A DNA stretch of 37,004 nt from Candidatus Bathyarchaeota archaeon B24-2 (GTDB lineage Archaea > Thermoproteota > Bathyarchaeia > Bathyarchaeales > B24-2). The position numbers were made by a program, and so were the translations under genes. Position 1 is the stretch's first letter. Every line of letters starts with the position of its first letter. Shown here piece after piece: positions 15,440 through 23,810 of the stretch. The notes below the pieces were generated by a model, which was given only the letters and a program-made list of their open reading frames with translations, was not told the DNA's origin and ran no database searches. Where the stretch lies: positions 1-37,004 of the forward strand of contig PCNA01000013.1 in the NCBI GenBank assembly GCA_002490245.1, given 5' to 3'.

Positions 15440-15991
15440 ATGGAAAAGAGGTATGAAGAATACGCTTACGTGTTAGACTTCTTACCCCGCGGGAGGCCTA
15501 CCCGAGGTAGGTATAGAGCCGGAGCTATAGCTCAAGTCATAGGAGAGGAGTACTTCACCCTGCTAGAGGTAGCGGTTAAGGAGGGTGAAAGACTTAGACC
15601 TCAGGAGAGGGTTTACGTAGGTAAGAAAGAGAGGAGTAAGATAACCTACATAATAGGTAGGATAAGGTATCAAGACCTCTCTACAGCGGCTATAGCCGAG
15701 CTTCCCGCGGTGATCGAGAAGATAGTTAAAAACAGGGAGAAATGGTTCGTGAACTTCTTCAACACCTCTCAGGCTATAACGCCTAGAATGCACGCCCTAG
15801 AGCTAATACCCGGCATAGGGAAGAAGTATATGTGGCAGATACTGGAAGAGAGGGAGAAGGCTCCTTTTAAAGACTTCGAAGACCTGCAGAAGAGGGTTAA
15901 CCTTCCAAACCCGGTTAAGCTGCTTACCCGAAGAATCTTGGAGGAGATCTCGGGCGAAAGTAAATACAACCTGTTTACTAGACCTTCATGA
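15440..15991 (+). CDS. DUF655-family OB-fold/HhH protein
   Basis: 183 residues. An N-terminal OB-like domain (YVLDFLPRGRPTRGRYRAGAIAQVIGEEYFTLLEV) is followed by a helix-hairpin-helix (ALELIPGIGKKYMWQILEERE), a nucleic-acid-binding combination. The family is archaeal and nearly always sits between rpoF and ksgA, as here. It probably binds RNA or DNA in ribosome or transcription-linked work; the exact role is unknown. ATG 15440 has GGCGGTGA upstream. Confidence 0.88.
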   Translation: MEKRYEEYAYVLDFLPRGRPTRGRYRAGAIAQVIGEEYFTLLEVAVKEGERLRPQERVYVGKKERSKITYIIGRIRYQDLSTAAIAELPAVIEKIVKNREKWFVNFFNTSQAITPRMHALELIPGIGKKYMWQILEEREKAPFKDFEDLQKRVNLPNPVKLLTRRILEEISGESKYNLFTRPS

Positions 15992-16022
15992 GTCTCTCCT
16001 AACTTCTCCTTTAGAAAGTTAA

Positions 16023-16032
16023 GGATTTAAAT
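16023..16032 (+). promoter_or_regulatory. ksgA TATA box
   Basis: GATTTAAATC lies about 33 bases upstream of the ksgA ATG, giving a very short leader. It suggests that ksgA has its own promoter separate from the l21e-rpoF-DUF655 transcript. Confidence 0.5.
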
Positions 16033-16060
16033 CGAAGCATGATAAAACCTAACCTAAAAG

Positions 16061-16903
16061 ATGAACGATCTGCTGAAGGAGATCAAGCGTACTTTAAGGC
16101 TGCATGGGTTAAGCCCGAAAAGATGGATGGGACAGAACTTCCTCATCGACGAAGAGGTAATCGAGAAGCTAATCGACTACGCAAACCCAGAGAACGATGA
16201 AACGGTCCTCGAGATAGGTGCGGGCTTAGGTTTCCTAACCCGAAGGTTGGCTGAAACTTGCGATAGGGTAGTAGCTGTCGAGGCAGACCGGAGACTAGCC
16301 AGAATCCTAGGAGCCAACCTCAAAAGGTTTAAAAACGTTAGGATAATCTGCGGAGACATATTTAAGGTGCGGTTACCAGAGTTCCATAAGGTAGTCTCGA
16401 CGCCGCCCTACAACATATCGTCTAAACTAGTTCTATGGTTATTAAAGAATCGTGGGATGAAACTCGCGGTTCTGACTTTCCAAGATGAATTCGCGAGGAG
16501 GCTGGCAGCCCCTGTAGGAAGCAGAGACTATGGGCGGCTAACGGTCACGGCATACTATCATGCCGAGGTTAAGGCCTTAGATAAGGTACCTAAAACCTCC
16601 TTCTATCCATCGCCTAAAGTAGATTCGAGGATAACCTTAATCAAACCCAGACCTCCCCCATTCAAGGTACAAGACTTCAATCTGTTTAGCGAGCTCGTTA
16701 AAAGCTTGTTTACGCAGAGAAAGAGGAAGGTGAGGAAGGGGATCATGCCCTTCTTGAGGTCTGTCGGACTGGATAAAGAAGACGCTAGGGAGCTAGCAAA
16801 GAGTATCCGCTTCTCAGAGGTCAGGGTTAAAGACCTCGCTCCTGAAGACTTCGGGTTGTTGAGCGATGAATTGTCCAAGAAACTGGAAGACCATCTATTA
16901 TGA
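16061..16903 (+). CDS. ksgA: 16S rRNA dimethyladenosine transferase (KsgA/Dim1)
   Basis: 280 residues; dimethylates two adjacent adenines near the 3' end of 16S rRNA using SAM. Motifs: GQNFLID at the N-terminus, SAM loop LEIGAGLGFLT (about 49-59), VEAD at about 73, GDIF near 98, and KVDSRITLIKP. Motif IV reads STPPYNISS where most family members have N-x-PY. It overlaps the next methyltransferase gene by 38 bases, indicating co-transcription. Confidence 0.93.
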   Translation: MNDLLKEIKRTLRLHGLSPKRWMGQNFLIDEEVIEKLIDYANPENDETVLEIGAGLGFLTRRLAETCDRVVAVEADRRLARILGANLKRFKNVRIICGDIFKVRLPEFHKVVSTPPYNISSKLVLWLLKNRGMKLAVLTFQDEFARRLAAPVGSRDYGRLTVTAYYHAEVKALDKVPKTSFYPSPKVDSRITLIKPRPPPFKVQDFNLFSELVKSLFTQRKRKVRKGIMPFLRSVGLDKEDARELAKSIRFSEVRVKDLAPEDFGLLSDELSKKLEDHLL

Positions 16904-17495
16904 TGGTCATCCTCTATTGGTTCACAACCAAGTCTACGAGCCTGCGGAAGACAGCTTCCTTCTAGCCGACAACTTGAGGCTGACGCCGTGTTCCAAGGTT
17001 CTTGATTTAGGTTCAGGTTGCGGTATAATCGCTGTTAAGGCTGCCGAGCTAGGCTGTGAGGTAGTGGCCGTAGACATAAACCCTTACGCCGTCTATTGCG
17101 TCAAGAAAAACGCGGAGCTTCTTGGTCTAAGAGACAGAATAGAGGTCTTGAGAACCGACCTATTCGCTTCATTTAGGTTGGGGAGGGTTTTCGACGTAGT
17201 AATCTTCAACCCACCTTATCTCCCGACCAGCGATTTCAAGCTTGGTGGATGGCTGGAGAAGGCTTGGGATGGAGGTAGATCAGGGAGGGAGGTGATCGCA
17301 AGGTTCGTCGACGAAGTCGGTGGTTACCTAAAGGATGGGGGTGAGGTCTTCATGGTGCAGTCTTCTCTGTCAAAGGTCGAGGAAACATTAAAACAGTTTA
17401 GAGAGAAGGGATTTAAGCCGAAGATATTGGTCAAGATGGACTTCGACTTCGAAACCCTTTTCCTGATAAACGCAAAGAAAAATTTAAAACCGTAA
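16866..17495 (+). CDS. HemK/Mtq2-like protein methyltransferase
   Basis: About 209 residues. VYEPAEDSFLLAD and DLGSGCGIIAV form the SAM site, and FNPPYLP is the NPPY motif of N5-glutamine methyltransferases, which in eukaryotes and archaea modify the GGQ glutamine of release factor 1. Mtq2 normally needs Trm112, which is not in this window. The start is uncertain: ATG 16866 lies inside ksgA, and family alignment would place the N-terminus close to TIYYDGHPLLVHNQVYEP, a few codons later. Confidence 0.88.
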   Translation: MNCPRNWKTIYYDGHPLLVHNQVYEPAEDSFLLADNLRLTPCSKVLDLGSGCGIIAVKAAELGCEVVAVDINPYAVYCVKKNAELLGLRDRIEVLRTDLFASFRLGRVFDVVIFNPPYLPTSDFKLGGWLEKAWDGGRSGREVIARFVDEVGGYLKDGGEVFMVQSSLSKVEETLKQFREKGFKPKILVKMDFDFETLFLINAKKNLKP

Positions 17496-17526
17496 CGGTG
17501 AAACTGAGTGATGGAGAGGATGGGAA

Positions 17527-18054
17527 ATGTGCATACTCGGTAAAGATAAACTAACAGAGCTAATTAAGAAGTATAAGATCATCCATCCCTTCGACCCTAA
17601 CATGCTCGACGGAGACAGCTACGTCCTCACGGTTAAGGAAGATGTTACCTTACAGTACCTAGAACATAAAAACTTAATATCGAGGGAGATAGTGTTTACG
17701 CCGCCGAACCTAGTCGCCTACCTCACGGCGAAGAGCCGCTTCGGAAGAGCAGGACTCTCATTCCTAAACGCGGCTAAAGTTCACAGTGGCTTCCTTGGAA
17801 GACTGGCGCTTGAACTCGTAAACCTGAGCAACGACAGGAAGCCCATAACGATCGCTAAAGGAGACCCGCTGATGCACATAGAGTTCATCACTAGGATAGG
17901 AGAGCCCTCACCCTACGTCGGTGAATATCAATTCCAATACATGACGGATGAGGAAATAGAGATGTACATACCAATAATGAAGGAAGTATTCAGCAACTAC
18001 GATGAACTCGCTAAGATATGGTTTAGAAACAGGCGGCATATAAAGGGTGTCTAA
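17527..18054 (+). CDS. dcd: dCTP deaminase/dUTPase-family protein
   Basis: 175 residues with the trimeric dUTPase/Dcd fold. TAKSRFGRAGLSFLNAAKVHSGFLGRLALELVN carries the SRxGRxGL and GFxGxxxLE motifs, including the glutamate used for deamination. The residue before SGF is His where many Dcd proteins have Asp, so it may be a divergent branch; deaminase versus dUTPase cannot be settled. ATG 17527 follows a GAGAGG ribosome-binding site. It would supply dUMP for dTMP synthesis. Confidence 0.82.
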   Translation: MCILGKDKLTELIKKYKIIHPFDPNMLDGDSYVLTVKEDVTLQYLEHKNLISREIVFTPPNLVAYLTAKSRFGRAGLSFLNAAKVHSGFLGRLALELVNLSNDRKPITIAKGDPLMHIEFITRIGEPSPYVGEYQFQYMTDEEIEMYIPIMKEVFSNYDELAKIWFRNRRHIKGV

Positions 18055-18060
18055 GCCGAC

Positions 18061-18103
18061 CAACTTGGAAATAAGGGGAAAAGAATTTAAGTATCTCAAG
18101 TTG
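18061..18103 (+). promoter_or_regulatory. uL16 (L10e) promoter flanked by an inverted repeat
   Basis: GAATTTAAGTA (18083-18093) is a TATA-like element about 40 bases before the TTG start. CAACTTG (18061-18067) and CAAGTTG (18097-18103) are perfect reverse complements on either side of it. This may be a regulatory site or coincidence. Confidence 0.4.
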
Positions 18104-18127
18104 TCTGATAAGTAGAGGAATCGGAGA

Positions 18128-18637
18128 TTGAAGGCTCGGAACTACAGGGAGATCAAAGGTCAACCCTACGTTAGGAAAGAGTTTATCAAAGGCCATCCTC
18201 CGCCTAAGATCACTAAGTTCACGATGGGAGACCCTACGAAGGACTTCAGTTATAGGGTTTCCTTGATCGCCGAGAGAGCGGCTCAGGTTAGACACGTCGC
18301 TTTAGAAGCCGGAAGGATAGCCGCGAACCGTCTGTTAACTAAGAAGCTAGGTAAAGACTTCCTCTTAAAGGTTCTTCCCTATCCACATGTCGTCCTGCGT
18401 GAGAATAAGATGATATTTGGAGCTCACGCGGATAGGTTGCAGGACGGCATGAGGGCTGCTTTCGGTAAACCCATAGGCACGGCTGCAAGGGTTAAAGTAA
18501 ACCAACCTGTAATGATCGTAGAGGTCGATGAAAAAGGAATAGACGTCGCTAAAGAGGCTTTAAGGAGAAGCCGTGCCAAGATGCCCATGCCATGCCGTAT
18601 AGTCATAGAGAAAATTAACGGAAAGTTAGGTGGATGA
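18128..18637 (+). CDS. rpl10e: Ribosomal protein uL16 (archaeal L10e)
   Basis: 169 residues of the large-subunit protein near the peptidyl transferase centre and 5S rRNA. Typical sequence: REIKGQPYVRKEFIKGHPPPKITKFTMGD at the start and ADRLQDGMRAAFGKPIGTAARV in the middle. The start is TTG 18128, supported by the family N-terminus and by AGAGG nine bases upstream. Its stop overlaps the ATG 18634 of the ppsA ORF. Confidence 0.94.
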   Translation: MKARNYREIKGQPYVRKEFIKGHPPPKITKFTMGDPTKDFSYRVSLIAERAAQVRHVALEAGRIAANRLLTKKLGKDFLLKVLPYPHVVLRENKMIFGAHADRLQDGMRAAFGKPIGTAARVKVNQPVMIVEVDEKGIDVAKEALRRSRAKMPMPCRIVIEKINGKLGG

Positions 18638-18642
18638 GAGAT

Positions 18643-21075
18643 ATGAGTAGCTCGGAGAAAAAGTTGATACTCTGGTTTGAGGAGCTAAGGAAAGAAGACA
18701 TACCGCTCGTGGGCGGAAAGAACGCGAACCTCGGAGAGATGACGCAGGCAGGTATCCCAGTGCCGCCAGGATTCGCCATAACGGCCGCCGCCTACCAGAA
18801 ATACCTTCAAGAGACGGGCTTAGTGAACAAGATCTATAAGGTAATCGAAGAGACCGTGACCGACATAAACAACCCACAGCAGTACGAGGAAGCCTCCAAG
18901 AAGGTTAGGAAACTGATAGAGTCCACTCCGATAATAGAGGATGTCGAGAAAGCCATTCGGGAAGCCTACCGCAAACTCTGCGAAAAAACGGGAACTAAAG
19001 ACCTCTTCGTCGCCGTAAGGTCGAGTGCAACGGCGGAAGACCTACCGGACGCCTCCTTCGCTGGTCAGCAGGAAACCTACCTGAACGTCAAAGGCGAGGA
19101 TGAACTCATAGAGAAGACTTTGAAGTGCTGGTCAAGCCTATTCACGCCTAGGGCCATCTTCTACAGGACGCAGAAGGGCTTCCGGCATGAAGACGTGCTC
19201 ATAAGCGTCGGCGTCCAAAAAATGGTGAACTCCAAAGCGGCGGGAGTGATGTTCACGATAAACCCGGTCACCGGAGACCCGAACCAGATAGTGATAGAGG
19301 GGAACTGGGGTCTAGGTGAGTCGGTCGTTTCGGGAGCGGTCACTCCAGACGACTTCATAGTCGACAAGAAGACCCTCAAGATAATAGAGAAGCGTATAGC
19401 CAACAAGACGGTCGAGTACATCCGGGACCCGAAGACTGGTAAGACGATACACGCCGAGGTACCAGAGGAGAGGAGGAAGCAGCCATGCTTGACAGACGAG
19501 GAGATACTTAAGCTGGCTGAACTGGCGATACGAATCGAAAAGCATTACGGCGGAAGACCTCAAGACATAGAGTGGGCCATAGACAAGGACATGGAGTTCC
19601 CTGAGAACGTTTTCATCGTCCAATCCAGACCTGAAACCGTGTGGAGTACGAAATTAAAGGAGGAGGCTGCACCGGCTCCCACACCGACCGTCGAGGCTGA
19701 AAGGAACGTCGTGACTAGGGGTCTACCTGCAAGCCCTGGGCTATACGCTGGGGTCGCCAAAGTAGTCCTCACGACCGAGGAGGCCGACCGACTGATAAAG
19801 AAGGGGGACATCCTAGTCACCAAGATGACGAACCCTGACTGGGTTCCTTACATGCGTATGGCCGGCGCCATAGTCACAAACGACGGCGGAATGACCTGTC
19901 ACGCAGCCATAGTCTCTAGGGAACTTGGAATACCCTGTATAGTTGGAACCGGAGACGCTACGGAGAAGATGGTCACCGGGCGGGAGTACACCGTGAACGC
20001 TAAGACAGGGGTAGTCTATGAAGGCGTAATGGAGGAAGCCGTTAAACCTAAGGAGGAGGCTGTAGCCGCCGCGCCGACAGCAGGCTTCGCGGAACCTGTA
20101 CCCGTAACCGCTACCAAGATATACATGAACCTAGGAGTTCCCGAGAAGATAGAGGACTACAAAGACCTACCGTTCGACGGTATAGGCTTGATGCGCGTAG
20201 AGTTCATAATGGCGTCATGGGTCGGTGAACATCCAAACTACCTGATAGAGATAGGACAGGAAGATAAGTTCGTCGAGAAGATGGCTGAAGGTATAGCGCA
20301 GGTCGCTAGGGCTATATTCCCGAGACCCGTGGTCGTACGTTTCAGCGACTTCAAGACCAACGAGTACAGACAGCTGAAGGGTGGAGAAAAGTATGAGCCT
20401 CAAGAAGATAACCCGATGCTCGGTTGGAGAGGAGTCAGCCGGTACATCAGCAAACAGTATGCAGACGCCTTCAGGCTCGAGTGTAGAGCCATAAAGAAGG
20501 TGAGGGACGAATGGAACCTAACGAACGTCTGGGTGATGCTTCCGTTCGTCAGGTGCACGTGGGAGGTCAAGGAGTGCTTAAGGATAATGGCCGAGGAAGG
20601 ATTGAAGAGGGGTAGAGACTTCAAGGTCTGGCTGATGGCCGAGGTTCCAAGCATAATCTTCCTAGCCGACGAGTTCGCTAAGCTATGCGACGGCTTCAGC
20701 ATAGGCAGCAACGACCTAACCCAGCTAATCCTCGGGACAGACAGAGACAGCCAGATACTTCCGGCCATAGACAGCCGCTACTTCGACGAGAGAGACCCCG
20801 CCGTCAAGAGAGCCATATCACACTTGATTAAAGTAGCTCATGAGAACGGGGTCACCGTGAGTATCTGCGGTCAAGCACCCTCTGTATATCCGGAGATAAC
20901 AGAGTTCCTAGTGAGAGAAGGGATAGACAGCATAAGCGTTAACCCAGACGTAGTAGTAAAGACGAGGAAGCTGGTCGCAAGCCTAGAGAGAAAGGTTATG
21001 CTGGAGAGGCTAGCCGAGATCAGGAGGACTCTAAACAGTTCAGCAAAGAAGTCTGAGGAAACCTTCAATTTCTAA
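18643..21075 (+). CDS. ppsA: Phosphoenolpyruvate synthase
   Basis: 810 residues; converts pyruvate plus ATP to PEP, AMP and phosphate for gluconeogenesis. The N-terminal ATP-grasp region begins LVGGKNANLGEM; the swivelling phosphohistidine domain has GGMTCHAAIVSREL with His at about residue 420; the C-terminal TIM barrel has the catalytic cysteine in SICGQAPS at about 742. Length fits the family. ATG 18643 is preferred over 18634 because GGTGG lies nine bases upstream. An alanine/proline-rich linker (KPKEEAVAAAPTAG) follows the His domain. It is closely coupled to uL16, an unusual pairing. A T-rich terminator follows. Confidence 0.96.
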   Translation: MSSSEKKLILWFEELRKEDIPLVGGKNANLGEMTQAGIPVPPGFAITAAAYQKYLQETGLVNKIYKVIEETVTDINNPQQYEEASKKVRKLIESTPIIEDVEKAIREAYRKLCEKTGTKDLFVAVRSSATAEDLPDASFAGQQETYLNVKGEDELIEKTLKCWSSLFTPRAIFYRTQKGFRHEDVLISVGVQKMVNSKAAGVMFTINPVTGDPNQIVIEGNWGLGESVVSGAVTPDDFIVDKKTLKIIEKRIANKTVEYIRDPKTGKTIHAEVPEERRKQPCLTDEEILKLAELAIRIEKHYGGRPQDIEWAIDKDMEFPENVFIVQSRPETVWSTKLKEEAAPAPTPTVEAERNVVTRGLPASPGLYAGVAKVVLTTEEADRLIKKGDILVTKMTNPDWVPYMRMAGAIVTNDGGMTCHAAIVSRELGIPCIVGTGDATEKMVTGREYTVNAKTGVVYEGVMEEAVKPKEEAVAAAPTAGFAEPVPVTATKIYMNLGVPEKIEDYKDLPFDGIGLMRVEFIMASWVGEHPNYLIEIGQEDKFVEKMAEGIAQVARAIFPRPVVVRFSDFKTNEYRQLKGGEKYEPQEDNPMLGWRGVSRYISKQYADAFRLECRAIKKVRDEWNLTNVWVMLPFVRCTWEVKECLRIMAEEGLKRGRDFKVWLMAEVPSIIFLADEFAKLCDGFSIGSNDLTQLILGTDRDSQILPAIDSRYFDERDPAVKRAISHLIKVAHENGVTVSICGQAPSVYPEITEFLVREGIDSISVNPDVVVKTRKLVASLERKVMLERLAEIRRTLNSSAKKSEETFNF

Positions 21076-21077
21076 AC

Positions 21078-21099
21078 TTTTATTTTTTAAACCTTTTTT
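21078..21099 (+). terminator. Oligo-T terminator after ppsA
   Basis: CTTTTATTTTTTAAACCTTTTTTG follows the stop within a few bases. Consecutive T runs without a hairpin are the usual archaeal termination signal. Confidence 0.6.
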
Positions 21100-21150
21100 G
21101 CAAACTTAACTTTTGCTTTGAGGATTTATCCTTTCTAAAAGGTTATTTTG

Positions 21151-22167
21151 ATGGACGACGTATTCGACCTTGAGGAAGATAGGGTAAAAAGGGAGATAGT
21201 CCAGCGTAAAGCTAGAAGGGTGTTGATACAGCTACCTGAAGGGCTGAGAGGTCAACTATTTAAAATAGTCGAAACAGTCGAATCTACCGGAGCCGAAGCC
21301 TTCGTTTCAGGAGATCCATGCTATGGCGCGTGTGACCTACCCTTAGAAGAAGCTGAAAAGCTGAACGTCGACCTCATAATACACTATGGGCATACCGAAC
21401 TCCTCTCCGAGGTAGGCTTCCCTGTAGTATACGTCAAGGCTAAGGCAAGGACGCCGGTGAGTGGTGTAGTCAAGAAATCTCTCAGCCTACTTGAGAAGTA
21501 TGATGTGATAGGTTTAACAACCACCGCTCAGCACCTTGACAGGCTGTCTGAAGCCGTAAAAGCTCTTAAGGAGGGCGGTAAAGAGGTTCTGATCGGAGAC
21601 TCGAAGGGTGCATTACATCCAGGTCAAGTGCTTGGATGCGACTACCGGAACGCCCTTGCTATTTCAGATGGTGTGGACGCCTTTCTCTTCATCGGTGGAG
21701 GGAGATTCCACGCCTTAGGAATCGCCCTTTCGACCCGTAAACCGACTTATGTCGCCGACCCCTTCACAGGCTCCGTATACTCGGTGAACGAGGAAGCGGA
21801 TAAGGTTATACGTCAAAGGTTCGCATGCATCCTTGAAGCTAGGAACGCTGAGACGATAGCGGTTATCGTGGGGCTTAAACCCGGGCAGTTTAGGCTTGAC
21901 TTAGCCATGAAGGCTGCAGAAGAGTTCAAGAAGAAGGGAAAGAGGACTTCGATCCTGACTTTAAGAGAGTTATCTCCGGAAGTCCTGTCTCAGTTCCCTA
22001 GTATAGATGCGTTCGTTAATACCGCCTGTCCGAGGGTATCTATAGACGACGTGTCGAGGTTTATTCCAGTCTTAACGGTCAGCGAGTCGCTGGTCGTATT
22101 AGGGAGGTTGACGTGGGAGGAGCTTTGTCAGAGAGGATTATTCCTAGACGTGAGTTGGAGATCCTGA
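21151..22167 (+). CDS. dph2: Diphthamide synthase subunit Dph2
   Basis: 338 residues; the radical-SAM-like enzyme that transfers the 3-amino-3-carboxypropyl group of SAM to a histidine of elongation factor 2. The three cluster-binding cysteines are visible in GDPCYGACD (about residue 57), GCDYRNA (about 168) and NTACPRVS (about 290). IIHYGHTEL is a conserved family segment. ATG 21151 is the start; the TTG at 21148 adds one residue. It overlaps the next gene by 55 bases, so the dph2-methyltransferase-csl4-rpoL series is probably one operon. Confidence 0.93.
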   Translation: MDDVFDLEEDRVKREIVQRKARRVLIQLPEGLRGQLFKIVETVESTGAEAFVSGDPCYGACDLPLEEAEKLNVDLIIHYGHTELLSEVGFPVVYVKAKARTPVSGVVKKSLSLLEKYDVIGLTTTAQHLDRLSEAVKALKEGGKEVLIGDSKGALHPGQVLGCDYRNALAISDGVDAFLFIGGGRFHALGIALSTRKPTYVADPFTGSVYSVNEEADKVIRQRFACILEARNAETIAVIVGLKPGQFRLDLAMKAAEEFKKKGKRTSILTLRELSPEVLSQFPSIDAFVNTACPRVSIDDVSRFIPVLTVSESLVVLGRLTWEELCQRGLFLDVSWRS

Positions 22168-22859
22168 TTTCCAAGGTACCTGAAAACCCAAATCCAAAGG
22201 TTAAGCTAGAGCAATATACGATACCCCCTGAAGTAGCATCCAGGATGCTCTACATAGCCTGCTACGTTTACAGAGACATAGTCGGTAAGCGGGTTCTGGA
22301 TTTAGGTTGCGGTACGGGTAGACTAGCGATAGGAGCCGCCTACCTAGGGGCTGCTGAAGTCGTAGGGATAGACATAGACCGGGAGGTCGTTAAGATAGCT
22401 AAAGACGCGGCTAACGATCTAGAGGTCGGCGAATCCATATACTGGGTGACCGGTGATCTATACGCGCTTAGAGGTCGTTACGATACCGTTATACAGAACC
22501 CTCCCTTCGGGGTTCAAAGGAGAAGAGCTGACCGCATATTCCTGAAGAGGGCTCTCGAGTTAGGGTTCAAGGTATACTCCCTTCATAAAAGCGAGGTTCA
22601 CGATAGAGAAGTAGTCAAGAGTTTCCGTGGCTCAAGAGATAAGATGGTTCCCGCAAAGCCTTCCAGGTTCCTCGAAACGTACATAAGGGGTCTAGGTGGA
22701 GAGATAGAAGGCGTATACGCGATGTTGATGAGGATCCCTCGAGTATTCCACTTTCACAGGAAATTTAGGCATGAGTTCATAGTAAACTTATACGTGATCA
22801 GGAGAAAAGATGCATCAAAAAGTTTATTGGACTCGCATCCTACTGAAGAGATCGGATGA
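22113..22859 (+). CDS. METTL5-like RNA methyltransferase
   Basis: 248 residues. VLDLGCGTGRLAIGAAYLGA is the SAM site and QNPPFGVQRR the NPPF motif of N6-adenine methyltransferases. N-terminal RRELEILISKV...PKVKLEQYTIPPEVA is characteristic of the archaeal METTL5 homologs, whose human counterpart makes m6A in small-subunit rRNA with TRMT112. GTG 22113 has GGGAGG five bases upstream; TTG 22125 is an alternative. Both lie inside dph2. The rRNA target is inferred from homology. Confidence 0.85.
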   Translation: MGGALSERIIPRRELEILISKVPENPNPKVKLEQYTIPPEVASRMLYIACYVYRDIVGKRVLDLGCGTGRLAIGAAYLGAAEVVGIDIDREVVKIAKDAANDLEVGESIYWVTGDLYALRGRYDTVIQNPPFGVQRRRADRIFLKRALELGFKVYSLHKSEVHDREVVKSFRGSRDKMVPAKPSRFLETYIRGLGGEIEGVYAMLMRIPRVFHFHRKFRHEFIVNLYVIRRKDASKSLLDSHPTEEIG

Positions 22860-22919
22860 AGGAGAAGTTCAGTGATCTGACTTTACCGAGAATTTAAGCG
22901 AGTTCAGGAGGACATGTAG

Positions 22920-23489
22920 GTGATTGGTGAGAGGAGAAGCGGACAGTTCGTAACCCCTGGCACCCCTCTAGCGATAATAGAAGAGTTCCTACCCGGACCT
23001 GGTACGTACGTCGAAGGATGCTACGTGTATTCGAAGATCACAGGTTACATGCTCTTGGACACCCTGAATAAGAAGGTTTCTGTGTATCCAGCTGTTAAGT
23101 CCCCTAACGTACCGACCGTGGGGAGTATAGTGCTCGGCATAGTGGAAAGCGTGAATTTTAAGAGCTGCGACGTAAGCATAAAGGTGGTGGGGAGAAGGAA
23201 GCTCTCAGGTTCGTTGATGGGTGTTCTGCACATCTCTGATGCCAGCCCGCACTACGTCGAAAGCGTGTTCGATGTGTGTAGGCCGGGAGACTACATCAAG
23301 GCGGAGGTCATAAGCAATAAGAATAGGACGTTCCACCTCTCGACCGTTGATAGGAACTTAGGTGTGGTGTTAGCTTTCTGCTCTAGATGCGGTTACCAAC
23401 TATCCAAGGAGAATAGGAGGATGTACTGTAAGAGATGTAAGAACGTGGAGAAAAGAAAAGCTTCGAGTGAATATTGGGTTTTAACTTAA
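22920..23489 (+). CDS. csl4: Exosome subunit Csl4
   Basis: 189 residues of the RNA-binding cap protein of the archaeal exosome. N-terminal domain GQFVTPGTPLAIIEEFLPGPGTYV; central S1 domain (PTVGSIVLGIVESVN...GVLHISDAS); C-terminal zinc ribbon CSRCGYQL...CKRC. The start is GTG 22920 with AGGAGG eight bases upstream. The gene lies between the METTL5-like gene and rpoL, a common archaeal neighbourhood. DnaG, another exosome partner, is also in this window but not in this operon. Confidence 0.95.
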   Translation: MIGERRSGQFVTPGTPLAIIEEFLPGPGTYVEGCYVYSKITGYMLLDTLNKKVSVYPAVKSPNVPTVGSIVLGIVESVNFKSCDVSIKVVGRRKLSGSLMGVLHISDASPHYVESVFDVCRPGDYIKAEVISNKNRTFHLSTVDRNLGVVLAFCSRCGYQLSKENRRMYCKRCKNVEKRKASSEYWVLT

Positions 23490-23507
23490 ACTGAGAGGTG
23501 AACCGGA

Positions 23508-23810
23508 ATGAGAGTTAACGTCATAAAGAGAGAGGAAAACGAGTTGAAGATAGAGATCGAAGGAGAAGACCATACTTTCTGCAACGCGTTACAGACCGTC
23601 TTACTCGAGGATGAAGACGTGGAATTAGCTGGTTACACGATTCCCCACCCGTTAACCTCGAACCCTGTCTTCTATATCAGGATGAAGGAGAAACGTAAGC
23701 CTGTCGAAGCCCTAAGAAAAGCCGCCGAGAAGCTGATGAGCCTGAACGAGGAGCTAAAGCAGTCGTTCCTTAAGGCCGTCGAAGAGTTCACTTCTGAAAG
23801 TCAAAGATAA
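23508..23810 (+). CDS. rpoL: DNA-directed RNA polymerase subunit Rpo11 (RpoL)
   Basis: 100 residues, the Rpb11 homolog that pairs with Rpo3 in polymerase assembly. EGEDHTFCNALQTVLLED and the TIPHPLTSNPVFYIRMK segment are diagnostic of the alpha-like dimerisation fold. It follows csl4 after 18 bases with a GAGAGGTGA site. Its 3' end overlaps the convergent cupin gene by 10 bases. Confidence 0.95.
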   Translation: MRVNVIKREENELKIEIEGEDHTFCNALQTVLLEDEDVELAGYTIPHPLTSNPVFYIRMKEKRKPVEALRKAAEKLMSLNEELKQSFLKAVEEFTSESQR

